Origin: an uncultured Sphingomonadaceae bacterium
GTDB lineage: Bacteria; Pseudomonadota; Alphaproteobacteria; Sphingomonadales; Sphingomonadaceae
Direction: 5' to 3'
NCBI GenBank assembly: GCA_947488845.1
Contig: CANLBM010000002.1
Span: 150,799-214,798 of the forward strand
DNA length: 64,000 nucleotides
This document shows, piece by piece, positions 1 through 10,612 of the stretch. Within the stretch, counting starts at the first letter, position 1, and every line of letters begins with the position of its first letter. The notes beneath the pieces are model-generated. The model worked only from the letters and a program-made list of their open reading frames with translations. It was not told where the DNA came from and did not search any database. A program made the translations under genes and the position numbers.

Positions 1-665
1 ATCTGGAATCCCACCATAGTTTCTGCACCTATATCGCGCGCGAAACGGGCATCCCGGTTGTAGCGGTTGATTATCGCATGGCCCCGGAAGCCCCCTTCCC
101 TGCGGCACCGCAAGACAGTCTTGCCGCGACGCGCTGGGTTGCCGACAACCAGGAACAGCTCAAACTCAAGATCAGCGGCCTGATCCCCTGCGGCGATAGC
201 GCCGGCGGCAATCTCGCGTTGGTGGTCGGACAAATATTCGCAACCGAACCAGCATCGGTTCCCGTCGTCGCCCAATTCCCCATCTACCCTGCGACCCGCA
301 TGGATGCAGAGGGTGGATCGATGGACGAATTTGCCGAAGGTTTTCTGCTCACCAAAGAGAGCATGGAATATTTTGACCGCCATTATGCCCCGGACGACGA
401 TGATATTCATGTATCACCCTATCTGGGAGACCTTGCCAAATCGCCGCCAACAGTGCTGATCACCGCCGGCCTCGATCCACTGCGCGATCAGGGCCGCGAT
501 TATGCCGCCGATTTGATCCGCCACGGTGTAAACACGCATTTCATCGAAATGGCAGGCAATGTTCATGGCTTCATCAATCTCCGCAAGGCAGTGCCTTCGG
601 CGCAACAGGATGTCGACAAGATGATTGCCGCCTGGAAGACATTGCTCGCATCGCTGGAATCATAG
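1..665 (+). CDS. alpha/beta hydrolase, HSL-type esterase/lipase (5' end outside window)
   Basis: The reading frame is already open at the window edge and ends at the TAG at 663-665, so only the C-terminal part is present. Visible motifs fit the hormone-sensitive-lipase family of carboxylesterases. A VDYRMAPE stretch is followed by the nucleophile elbow GDSAGGN, the acid residue lies in AGLDPLRDQG, and the catalytic His lies in VHGFIN near the C terminus. The oxyanion-hole HGGG motif would lie just upstream, outside the window. The likely role is hydrolysis of short acyl esters; the substrate cannot be told from the sequence. The next gene in the same direction, rppH, starts more than 130 bases downstream, so the two need not be cotranscribed. 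Confidence 0.88.
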   Translation, partial: LESHHSFCTYIARETGIPVVAVDYRMAPEAPFPAAPQDSLAATRWVADNQEQLKLKISGLIPCGDSAGGNLALVVGQIFATEPASVPVVAQFPIYPATRMDAEGGSMDEFAEGFLLTKESMEYFDRHYAPDDDDIHVSPYLGDLAKSPPTVLITAGLDPLRDQGRDYAADLIRHGVNTHFIEMAGNVHGFINLRKAVPSAQQDVDKMIAAWKTLLASLES

Positions 666-803
666 AGCGTAACGCTTGCCGGAATTTGCTAGAATATCGG
701 TAGCGTTTCCCTATTAATTACCCCGCACGCAAATGTTTGAAGCCTGAAGCAAGAGTAGCTTGGTTAGGCAGTGATAAATGCGCTATAAACGCCTCCAAAC
801 TTC

Positions 804-1370
804 TTGTCCTGTCGCGCCCCGGGGATTCGCCTGACTTATGTCAGGGATCCCGCGCAGCAGGACATTTTTGAAAGGCAGAATAAAATCGATTATAGCAATC
901 TCCCATACCGGCCGTGCGCCGGTATCATGCTCGCCAACCGGGAGGGCCAGATATTTGTCGGCCAGCGACTGGACGCGGCCGAAAGCCAATATCCCGACGC
1001 TTGGCAAATGCCGCAAGGCGGGATCGACAAAGGCGAAAAAGCCGAAGCAGCAGCCTTGCGCGAGCTGCGCGAGGAAACAGGTGTGGTCGCAGACCTTGTC
1101 CGGATCATCGGCCGCAGCACCGAAGAATATCTGTACGACCTTCCCGACGAACTGCTCGGCAAGATCTGGAAAGGCAAATATCGCGGCCAGCGGCAAAGCT
1201 GGTTTCTGATGCGCTTCACCGGCGATGACGACCATATTGATATCCAGACCGACCAACCGGAATTTAAAAACTGGAAATGGACCGATCCCCAAGGCTTGCC
1301 AGATATCATCGTTCCCTTCAAAAAGGATCTGTATCGGGCGGTATTGAAAGAGTTTTTGCCGTTGATTTAG
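804..1370 (+). CDS. rppH: RNA pyrophosphohydrolase (Nudix), start codon uncertain
   Basis: RppH removes pyrophosphate from the 5' triphosphate end of mRNAs and primes them for RNase E decay. The Nudix box is complete (GGIDKGE followed by RELREETGV), and the conserved LPYRPCAGIMLANREG entry to the fold and the WQMPQGG segment are present. The frame is closed upstream by a TAA at 786-788 and contains no ATG before the conserved LPYRP. The only standard start is the TTG at 804, with no clear Shine-Dalgarno. A CTG at 831 has GGGG upstream, and an ATC at 885 has AAAGG upstream and matches where homologues begin. The family normally starts only a few residues before LPYRP, so the first 25 or so residues given by the TTG may be untranslated leader. 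A stem-loop covers 822-851. Confidence 0.9.
   Translation: MSCRAPGIRLTYVRDPAQQDIFERQNKIDYSNLPYRPCAGIMLANREGQIFVGQRLDAAESQYPDAWQMPQGGIDKGEKAEAAALRELREETGVVADLVRIIGRSTEEYLYDLPDELLGKIWKGKYRGQRQSWFLMRFTGDDDHIDIQTDQPEFKNWKWTDPQGLPDIIVPFKKDLYRAVLKEFLPLI
822..851 (+). other. stem-loop at the 5' end of rppH
   Basis: GGGAT at 822-826 pairs with ATCCC at 847-851, and CCTGAC at 830-835 pairs with GTCAGG at 840-845. The loop is TTAT, with a small internal loop (TCG opposite G). The structure lies inside the reading frame if rppH starts at TTG 804, or in the leader if it starts later. It could be a leader structure or a remnant of a palindromic repeat; nothing here decides which. Confidence 0.6.
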
Positions 1371-1391
1371 TTCGAGTAAGCGAGACCCCCT

Positions 1392-2342
1392 ATGTCCCGA
1401 CCAGCCTCCGCAGCCGTAATCATCATTGCGGCGAGCATTTCCGCGCCTGCCAGTGCCATACTACCGGCACCGGTTAAGGCAATGATCGACGCTGCCATTG
1501 CGTCCGGCAACAAACAGGATGTGCAGGCTGTCGCAAAACTGGCCAAAGCCACCAATCCGGATGATCACGCTGAAATCGATGCCATCATGTCGAGCTATAA
1601 TGCGCAACTGGCTGCGAAAGCCGAAGCCGAGCTGCGCGAGAAACAAGAGGCCGGTTTCTTTGAACATTGGAAAGGCCAGGGGGAACTTGGAGGTTTTCGT
1701 TCAACCGGGAATACCAGCAATCTGGGCCTTTCCGGCGGCGTCAAACTGGCCAAGGACGCCATAAAATGGCGTTTGAATTTTCAGGCGCGTGCCGACTATC
1801 AACGCAGTGCCGGCGTAACGACCCGCGATCAGTTGAGCGCAACGATCGAGCCCAATTACAAGTTCGACAAAAGCCTTTACGCTTATGGTCTGGCGCAATT
1901 TGAGCGGGACCGTTTTCAGGGATATTCTGCCCGCTACACACTGTCGGGCGGATTGGGCTACGGATTGCTTAAAACCAAGGATTTGCGGCTCGCAATCAAG
2001 GCTGGCCCGGCAATCCGGATAACCGACTTCGCCGACGGAGAGAGCAAAAGCAGCCTGGCCGCATTGGCCGGACTGGACTTTGACTGGAAGATTTCCGATC
2101 ATCTGAAATTTTCCCAGGATGCCGGCGGCACTTATGCCAGCGATGCAAAAGGCTTCACGTCGGCCACTGCCGTCATCGATAGCGACAACACTACGATCAA
2201 TGCCACCTCAGCGCTTGACGCAAAGCTTCTCGGCTCACTTTCAGCACGCTTTTCCTATACGATAGAACATGAAACCAACCCTGCAGCCGGCAGTATCAAA
2301 ACCGATACCCTTAGTCGCGCAACGTTGGTCTATAACTTCTAG
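1392..2342 (+). CDS. DUF481 family outer-membrane protein
   Basis: The 316-residue protein has an N-terminal signal peptide ending near PASA (residues 20-22). A helical linker of about 70 residues rich in Ala, Lys and Glu follows. The C-terminal two thirds (about 85-316) consists of alternating amphipathic strands and ends in VYNF, the terminal aromatic typical of outer-membrane beta-barrels. Segments such as GNTSNLGLSGG and YAYGLAQFERDRFQGYSAR fit DUF481 (YdiY-like, salt-induced outer-membrane proteins). The function of the family is poorly known. The gene starts 21 bases after rppH and may be cotranscribed. It converges with the TPR gene, leaving a gap of about 20 bases. Confidence 0.85.
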   Translation: MSRPASAAVIIIAASISAPASAILPAPVKAMIDAAIASGNKQDVQAVAKLAKATNPDDHAEIDAIMSSYNAQLAAKAEAELREKQEAGFFEHWKGQGELGGFRSTGNTSNLGLSGGVKLAKDAIKWRLNFQARADYQRSAGVTTRDQLSATIEPNYKFDKSLYAYGLAQFERDRFQGYSARYTLSGGLGYGLLKTKDLRLAIKAGPAIRITDFADGESKSSLAALAGLDFDWKISDHLKFSQDAGGTYASDAKGFTSATAVIDSDNTTINATSALDAKLLGSLSARFSYTIEHETNPAAGSIKTDTLSRATLVYNF

Positions 2343-2363
2343 ACGTCTGGAAAACCAAGCCCG

Positions 2364-2894
2364 TCAGGGTGTTTCGGTATCCGGCTCTTCGTCACCGATT
2401 TTCGGCTTCGGTGTAACCGCCTCTGCGGACAGAACCGGTTTCTTGTCCGCCAGTTTGATAGCCGACGCCAGCTGGTCATTTTGTGAACAGCGCGACCGGC
2501 ACAAGGTTTCAATCCGCGACAGGTTCACCCGGGCTTTTTCCAATGCGCCCCGCTGAATGAGAGCCTCACCCTGTCCGGCCAAGGCGTCGAGATTGTTCGG
2601 ATCCAATATGAGCGCCTCGCGATACAGACGGATCGCCTTGCCGGGCAGCTGCTGTACACGGGCAATCTGCGCCAAAGCGATGAAGGCCGAACCATTGCGC
2701 GGATCGACGACCAGTGATGTTTCATAAAGATCCGCTGCAAGATCAAGCTCACCACGTTTCTGCGCGGCTTCACCCAGTTGCATATATTCGGCCGAGCGCT
2801 GCTTGATTTCAATATCGGCCGGCTGGCCAAAACCGGCGCTGGAAACAGTGACAAAAACAAGGGACAAGGCAACAACGGCCGGTGAAAAACGCAT
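2364..2894 (-). CDS. exported tetratricopeptide-repeat protein
   Basis: The start is set at the ATG of MRFSPAVVAL because TTGGAG lies 6-7 bases upstream and a typical signal peptide follows (hydrophobic core, cleavage near residue 23). A longer frame to 2954 has no such support. The 176-residue protein holds about three TPR units (starting near LGEAAQKRGELDLAADLYE, then AFIALAQIARVQ and the next with DALAGQGEAL) and an acidic, Pro-rich tail. TPR proteins are protein-protein scaffolds; here the location is probably periplasmic. Two cysteines in LCRSRCSQ could form a disulfide. No partner is evident from the neighbours. Confidence 0.8.
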   Translation of the reverse strand: MRFSPAVVALSLVFVTVSSAGFGQPADIEIKQRSAEYMQLGEAAQKRGELDLAADLYETSLVVDPRNGSAFIALAQIARVQQLPGKAIRLYREALILDPNNLDALAGQGEALIQRGALEKARVNLSRIETLCRSRCSQNDQLASAIKLADKKPVLSAEAVTPKPKIGDEEPDTETP

Positions 2895-2963
2895 AATCAG
2901 CTCCAATAGACTCTCGCGACCATAGCCAGGCTCATCTGCATGCTGGCTTAACATGATTTGCTA

Positions 2964-4142
2964 TCACAATTTTTCGAGGCACGTAAAATAAAAGCCATCC
3001 GTTCCGTCATGATGCGGTGAAAGAAGAGTACCTTTACGATATGGGCGGCCAATCGGCAAATCAATCGATATTTCCCGCCATTGCGGATGGTTTTCGAGAA
3101 ACCGGTCGGTCTGGTCGCCACCTTCCGCGTCAAGCAGCGAGCAAACGGCGTAAACAAGCCGGCCGCCGGGTTTGACCATCTCGCTGCCCAGCTCCATGAG
3201 TCGTAGCTGCAATTCTGTCGTGTGCTCGAGCCGCTTTGGCGTCATCCGCCAGCGCAGTTCGGGGTTGCGCCGCCAGGTGCCCGTCCCGCTGCAGGGCGCA
3301 TCGATCAACACCAGATCGCAACGGGCCTTCAGATGGTCCAGCGCTTCGATTTCCTTGCCGGGCGCGAGCAATATTGTTTCGATATTTCGCGCACTGGCTC
3401 TCCGCTTCCGCGGCTCTATCCGGCTCAACCGGCCGCGATCGGTGTCCGCCGCGATAATTCTGCTTTCCGGAGGAAGCATCGCAGAGAGAGCCAGCGTCTT
3501 GCCGCCCGCTCCCGCGCACATATCGAGGACCAGTTCCGGCTTGGCGACAGCGCCAGCCATGGCGATGGCCTGACTACCGAGGTCCTGAATCTCGATGGCA
3601 CCTTCGCGGAACAATGTCTTGTCTTCCAGCTGGGTACCGGTCGGAAGCTCATAAGCATGAGGCAGCGCCAGCGCGACGGCGTCGGGCCATGCCGACTTCA
3701 CTTCCAGATCCGTCGAACGCTGGCCATTGACCCGCACGTGCAACGGCGCGCGATCAAACAGCGCCCTGCGCTCGGTCTCGTCGATCAGACCGGCAAACCG
3801 GTCGGCCAGCCATTCGGGAATTTGCGCGCCGCCGGCGACGGCTTCATCCGCTTCGATTGCAGCGGGCCCATAAGCCGTGCCGGTAAAAAGCTCTCGCAAT
3901 TCGGGTTGTTCGTCGATCAGGCCAAGCATGGCCTGCCTGCCGCTTTCCGGCCGGTCTCCCCAGCGCCGGATGGCGGAATAGACCAGCTCGCGAATGGCGC
4001 GGCGATCACCCGACCCGGCATAGCGCCGTTCCTTGAAGAATTTCTTCGCGATATTGTCCGCAGACGCGCCGTTGTCCCGTGCTGCGGCAATGATCCAGTC
4101 CAGCATCTCTATCGCGGCCTGCAGCCGTGCCGAGGGGGTCAC
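2964..4142 (-). CDS. rsmB: RsmB/NOP-family rRNA cytosine-C5 methyltransferase
   Basis: This SAM-dependent RNA m5C methyltransferase probably acts on 16S rRNA C967 as RsmB does. The 392-residue protein has an N-terminal NusB-like helical region (to about 80), a linker, and the Rossmann catalytic domain from about 180. The SAM motif I is DMCAGAGGKT at 207-216. The two catalytic cysteines are C284 in DAPCSGTG and C334 in AVCSLLDAEGG. The N-terminal region is shorter and more divergent than in E. coli RsmB, which is common in alphaproteobacteria, so the exact target cytosine is inferred. Its ATG overlaps the stop codon of the small upstream gene (ATGA), which points to translational coupling. Confidence 0.88.
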   Translation of the reverse strand: MTPSARLQAAIEMLDWIIAAARDNGASADNIAKKFFKERRYAGSGDRRAIRELVYSAIRRWGDRPESGRQAMLGLIDEQPELRELFTGTAYGPAAIEADEAVAGGAQIPEWLADRFAGLIDETERRALFDRAPLHVRVNGQRSTDLEVKSAWPDAVALALPHAYELPTGTQLEDKTLFREGAIEIQDLGSQAIAMAGAVAKPELVLDMCAGAGGKTLALSAMLPPESRIIAADTDRGRLSRIEPRKRRASARNIETILLAPGKEIEALDHLKARCDLVLIDAPCSGTGTWRRNPELRWRMTPKRLEHTTELQLRLMELGSEMVKPGGRLVYAVCSLLDAEGGDQTDRFLENHPQWREISIDLPIGRPYRKGTLLSPHHDGTDGFYFTCLEKL

Positions 4143-4357
4143 TTATCCATGCGATCGTCGGCGTCGAAACAATAATATACTACCCGCGCGTCCGCACCAT
4201 ATTCCGTCTCGATCATCGCCTTCCGCTCGGAAGCCTCATGTTCGCAGCTTTCAACCGTCGCATAGACGTCGTTTATCCAGAGCGGATTGTTTTCCGCCTG
4301 TCCCGCAGGCCAGACAAACATCAGCAGCAATATCTTGGCTTCGATCACGAGATCCAT
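4139..4357 (-). CDS. small exported cysteine-containing protein of unknown function
   Basis: The 72-residue protein lies between guaB and rsmB. It starts 9 bases after guaB ends and overlaps the rsmB start by 4 bases. The upstream AGGAGC on the coding strand gives a good ribosome binding site. The N terminus (ILLLMFVWPAGQA, then ENN) looks like a short signal peptide with an Ala-x-Ala-like cleavage site. The mature part is about 50 residues with two cysteines, C38 and C63, that could pair. I do not recognise a family. Its position suggests cotranscription with guaB and rsmB, though an exported protein would not obviously share their cytoplasmic role. Confidence 0.72.
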   Translation of the reverse strand: MDLVIEAKILLLMFVWPAGQAENNPLWINDVYATVESCEHEASERKAMIETEYGADARVVYYCFDADDRMDK

Positions 4358-4366
4358 TCAAAGCTC

Positions 4367-7391
<3,025 letters not shown>

Positions 7392-7493
7392 TGCAACAAC
7401 AACCCTTTTTCTAACCCGAATAATTCGCTTTTCCCTTGGCATTATCGCGCAAATAATCAATGATAATGAGACGGTTCGCAAGGGAGAATGGAA

Positions 7494-8456
7494 ATGGGCG
7501 TTTCGCTATTATTATTGGTGCTATTGGTCACCATCATCTATCTTTTTGCGAGCATCAAGATCGTCCGACAGGGCTATCACTATACAATCGAATATTTTGG
7601 CCGGTTCACGACCACGGCACAACCGGGGTTCAATTTCTATCCGGCATTTCTCTATCGCGTCGGCCGCAAGGTCAACATGATGGAGCAGGTGCTGGATATT
7701 CCCGGACAGGAAATCATCACCAAGGACAATGCGATGATCTCCACCGACGGCGTGGTGTTCTTCCAGGTCCTCGATGCGGCCAAGGCGGCTTACGAGGTCA
7801 ACGATCTCTACAACGCGATCCTCAACCTCGTCACCACGAACCTGCGGACGGTCATGGGATCGATGGACCTTGATGAAACATTGTCCAAGCGCGACGAGAT
7901 CAACGGACGACTGCTGACCGTGATCGACGATGCGACAACGCCGTGGGGCATCAAGATCACCCGGGTCGAGATCAAGGACATCCGTCCGCCCCAGGATATC
8001 ATCAACGCGATGGCCCGCCAGATGAAGGCAGAGCGCGAGAAACGCGCCAACATCCTCGATGCCGAAGGCGCTCGCGCCTCCGAAATCCTGCGCTCCGAAG
8101 GCGAAAAGCAGGGCCAGATTTTGCAGGCTGAAGGCCGCAAGGAAGCCGCCTTCCTCGATGCCGAAGCCCGCGAACGCGAGGCGCAGGCCGAAGCGAAAGC
8201 AACCCAGATGGTGTCCGAAGCCATTGCCGGAGGCAATGCGCAGGCGATCAACTATTTTGTCGCTCAGGATTATGTGAAGGCAGTCGAAAAATTCGCTACG
8301 TCGCCGAATGCCAAGACCATATTATTCCCGATCGAAGCCACGCAGCTCATCGGCACATTGGGCGGCATTGGCGCCTTGGCCAAGGAAGCACTGGGCGAAA
8401 ATACCCAGATGTTTTCGCCACCCGCGCGCAAAGGTCCTTTCGACAACAAGGATTAA
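7494..8456 (+). CDS. SPFH/Band-7 (stomatin-like, QmcA-type) membrane protein
   Basis: There are two in-frame ATGs at 7488 and 7494. The AGGGAG ribosome binding site at 7481-7486 is correctly spaced only for the second. One N-terminal transmembrane helix (LLLLVLLVTIIYLFASI) precedes the Band-7 domain (about 20-210: VRQGYHYTIEYFGRF, then the GQEIITKDNAMISTDGVVFFQV core). A long Ala/Glu-rich coiled coil follows (about 180-245, REKRANILDAEGARASEILRSEG). Such proteins form membrane-associated oligomeric cages and are usually encoded with an NfeD protein, as here 30 bases downstream. Their role is in membrane microdomain organisation and protein quality control. Confidence 0.93.
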   Translation: MGVSLLLLVLLVTIIYLFASIKIVRQGYHYTIEYFGRFTTTAQPGFNFYPAFLYRVGRKVNMMEQVLDIPGQEIITKDNAMISTDGVVFFQVLDAAKAAYEVNDLYNAILNLVTTNLRTVMGSMDLDETLSKRDEINGRLLTVIDDATTPWGIKITRVEIKDIRPPQDIINAMARQMKAEREKRANILDAEGARASEILRSEGEKQGQILQAEGRKEAAFLDAEAREREAQAEAKATQMVSEAIAGGNAQAINYFVAQDYVKAVEKFATSPNAKTILFPIEATQLIGTLGGIGALAKEALGENTQMFSPPARKGPFDNKD

Positions 8457-8486
8457 GTGAGGCAACGAGAAAGCAGAGCATAGGCT

Positions 8487-8966
8487 ATGGATGATTTCAC
8501 CATCACCAATCCGGAATATGTCTGGCTCGGCCTAGCCGCGCTGCTGGCGCTGGCGGAGCTGTTCGTGCCCGGCGTCTTCCTGATCTGGGTGGCAGCAGCA
8601 GCAGCGGTGACCGGCATTCTGTCGTTGTTTATCGACATGACCTTTGCCGGCCAGCTTACCGTATTTGGCTTGTCGACCATAGCCGCGGTGCTTGGTGGGC
8701 GGCGCTGGTATCTCACTCACAATGTCGAAAGCGAAAGCCCGCTGCTCAACAACCGTTCGGCGCAACTGGTCGGAAAGACCGTAACCGTTGTGGAGACAAT
8801 TTCTGCCACCAGCGGACGGGTAAAGGTTGCCGATGGCGAATGGAAAGCCAAGGGTCCGAATATGGAAAAAGGGACCGTTGCAAGGGTCGCAGCCGTAGAG
8901 AGCGGTGTCCTCCGGCTGGAAGCGCTGGAAGACACCGCGATACTGGAATCCAAACCTATTTCTTGA
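8487..8966 (+). CDS. NfeD-like membrane protein
   Basis: The 159-residue protein has about three closely spaced hydrophobic helices (about 10-75: WLGLAALLALAELFVPGVFLIW and following). A C-terminal soluble OB-fold domain (about 90-150) carries the GKTVTVVETISATSGRVKVADGEW signature of the NfeD C-terminal family. It lies 30 bases behind the SPFH gene, the usual arrangement for NfeD1b partners of stomatin-like proteins. The two presumably interact in the cytoplasmic membrane. The last 11 bases overlap the 3' end of the opposite-strand gene at 8956-9336. Confidence 0.9.
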   Translation: MDDFTITNPEYVWLGLAALLALAELFVPGVFLIWVAAAAAVTGILSLFIDMTFAGQLTVFGLSTIAAVLGGRRWYLTHNVESESPLLNNRSAQLVGKTVTVVETISATSGRVKVADGEWKAKGPNMEKGTVARVAAVESGVLRLEALEDTAILESKPIS

Positions 8967-9336
8967 AGAAACCCTTCGCCATATTGGTGATGTCGTTGAT
9001 CGGATTGCCGTCGCCATCGCGGTCCAGAAAACTGGTCGCCTTGCCCAGCAGGCCTTCCTTGCCGGTCAGCTTGTCCATCAGACTGCCCTCGCCATCGAGA
9101 CCGGCTTTTTCCGCCAGCGCAGGCAGCAGGCCTTTAAGCTTTTCAGCGTCAACACCCGCTTCTGCAGCCGCTTCCTTGATCGCGGTCATCTTGTCGGTGC
9201 TGCCGTCACGCAATTTTGCGAACAGCGCTTCACCGCCCTTTTTGGCTTCGTCCGCCGTCATTCCGGCTTTTTCCGCAATATCGTCGATACTGAAATTCTC
9301 AGGCAACATATCCATGATTTTTTCGAGCATGCTCAT
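8956..9336 (-). CDS. small Asp-loop protein of unknown function
   Basis: The 126-residue protein is soluble, highly helical and acidic, with no signal peptide or membrane helix. AAGGA lies 8 bases before the ATG at 9336. The C terminus, FLDRDGDGNPINDITNMAKG, carries an Asp-rich loop (D-x-D-x-D-G) like calcium-binding or dockerin-type loops. The position that is Glu in a true EF-hand is Ile here, so calcium binding is uncertain. The next gene upstream in the same operon (9364-9939, gap 27 bases) ends with the same kind of loop and helix, so the module is shared by neighbours. I do not recognise a named function. Confidence 0.8.
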   Translation of the reverse strand: MSMLEKIMDMLPENFSIDDIAEKAGMTADEAKKGGEALFAKLRDGSTDKMTAIKEAAAEAGVDAEKLKGLLPALAEKAGLDGEGSLMDKLTGKEGLLGKATSFLDRDGDGNPINDITNMAKGFFKK

Positions 9337-9363
9337 AATCTTTATCCTTCAATAAAAGTCGGT

Positions 9364-9939
9364 TTAGCGGACCAGTTTACCGGCCATGCCGATGATGTCG
9401 TCCAGAGGATTGCCATCGCCGTTCAGGTCGAGCATCGAGGCGACACCGCCAAGGCCACCCGAAGATGCCTTGCTGCCGCCGCCGAGCAGACCACCGATCA
9501 AGCCTCCCAGTCCGCCGCCATTCCCGGCGCTGCCAGAGCTTTCCTTGGCCATATATCCGGCCACCATCATCGCAACGACCGGCAACATTTTCTTCAGCAG
9601 ATCGCTGCTGATTCCGGTCTGCTGTTCCGCGCCCGCGGCAACGGTCCGGCTGACTTCTTTCGACCCGAAGATCTGGCCGAGCACCTCATTGCCCTTGTTT
9701 ACCGGAGTCGGCTGGCTGCCAAGCACGCTGTCGAGCAGTCCGCCGCCACCGAGCTGGCCCAGCAATCCGCCGAGCCCGTCGAGGCCGCTGGGTTGCGCCT
9801 GCGTCGTTTTCTTGAAGCCGCCCAATATGGCGGGCAACAAGGCTGCGGCGCCCGCTTCCGCGACGCTCTCGTTGACGCCCAGTTCCTTGGCCATCGTACC
9901 GATGCCGCCCGACTGCTGCAACATATCCATAATATTCAT
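9364..9939 (-). CDS. DUF937 family protein
   Basis: The 191-residue protein begins MNIMDMLQQSGGIGTMAKELGV and continues AEAGAAALLPAILGGFKK, the recognisable N-terminal module of DUF937. A low-complexity Gly/Leu-rich middle (LGGLLGQLGGGGLLDSVLG and GLGGLIGGLLGGGSKAS) surrounds a helix with the sequence LKKMLPVVAMMVAGYM. The C terminus LDLNGDGNPLDDIIGMAGKL matches the Asp-rich loop of the downstream gene product. AAGGAG lies 7 bases before the ATG. No biochemical role is established for the family. Confidence 0.87.
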   Translation of the reverse strand: MNIMDMLQQSGGIGTMAKELGVNESVAEAGAAALLPAILGGFKKTTQAQPSGLDGLGGLLGQLGGGGLLDSVLGSQPTPVNKGNEVLGQIFGSKEVSRTVAAGAEQQTGISSDLLKKMLPVVAMMVAGYMAKESSGSAGNGGGLGGLIGGLLGGGSKASSGGLGGVASMLDLNGDGNPLDDIIGMAGKLVR

Positions 9940-10187
9940 CGTCGCTCTCCTTCATTGCCGTCACGGCATGGTTTGATTCTTTGCTTGTCAGGGCCTTAGC
10001 ATATTTTCGCGGCATAAACCGCCCAATCCGCGGATTTACCAGTGTTTACACGTTAGGGATGGCGGATAAGCGTCGTTGCCGGAGAGCGGCAATTGACTCT
10101 GCAACGGCTAGCACCGAGATATCCCTCCAAGGGCGCGGTCTCGTGAAAGCAGAACGGCAAGGCCCCTGATATATAAAGGAACCACAC

Positions 10188-10553
10188 ATGAGCATTTTCG
10201 GAAAAATCAAGAACGCGATATTTGGTGGCGAAGCCAAGGCCGCTGAACCCGAAGTAGCGGCGACACCCGTTGCAGCAGCCCCGGCTGAGCGCGCAGCAAT
10301 AAGCGAAGTCGACGTTGTTGCCCGTCTGGACAGCATCCCTGGCGCCGACAAGCTGAACTGGCGCACCTCGATCGTCGACCTGATGAAGCTGGTTCAGATC
10401 GACGCCAGCTATGGCAACCGCAAGGAACTGGCGCAGGAACTCGGCAACAGCGACTATAGCGGTTCCGCCGAAGACAATATCCTGCTGCACAAGCAGGTCA
10501 TGAACAAGATCGCAGCCGCCGGCGGCATCGTTCCGGCTGAACTGAAAGACTAA
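10188..10553 (+). CDS. DUF3597 family protein
   Basis: The 121-residue protein starts MSIFGKIKNAIFG and has an Ala/Pro-rich linker (about 15-38). The conserved DUF3597 domain follows: DVVARLDSIPGADKLNWRTSIVDLMKLVQID, then the SYGNRKELAQELG stretch and a Gly-rich end. AAAGGA lies 8 bases before the start. The protein is soluble and of unknown function. The hairpin at 10587-10612 lies 33 bases after its stop and is well placed to end its transcript. Confidence 0.88.
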   Translation: MSIFGKIKNAIFGGEAKAAEPEVAATPVAAAPAERAAISEVDVVARLDSIPGADKLNWRTSIVDLMKLVQIDASYGNRKELAQELGNSDYSGSAEDNILLHKQVMNKIAAAGGIVPAELKD

Positions 10554-10586
10554 TCATCTGGACGATAGGTCCGTTTGAACTTAGGC

Positions 10587-10612
10587 GGGGGCTGTGAGCG
10601 ATCATAGCCCCC
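10587..10612 (+). terminator. terminator-like hairpin overlapping the uracil-DNA glycosylase start
   Basis: An 11-bp stem (10587-10597 with 10602-10612, one G-T pair) is capped by GCGA, a GNRA-type tetraloop, and followed by TTGCTTTT. It looks like an intrinsic terminator for the DUF3597 gene. It also contains the GTG start at 10594 and the GGGGG that would serve as ribosome binding site for the next gene. It may therefore attenuate or sequester that gene's expression. Confidence 0.6.

Noticed and set aside
838..1209. ATG-started frame overlapping rppH in another frame
   Set aside because: It begins in the loop of the stem-loop and runs out of frame with the Nudix box; its product is basic and without family. 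It could only matter if a frameshift joined it to rppH, for which there is no evidence.
3222..4175. A 317-codon open frame antisense to rsmB
   Set aside because: It is opposite a gene with intact catalytic motifs, and its composition (Arg- and Gln-rich) is typical of reverse-strand shadows.
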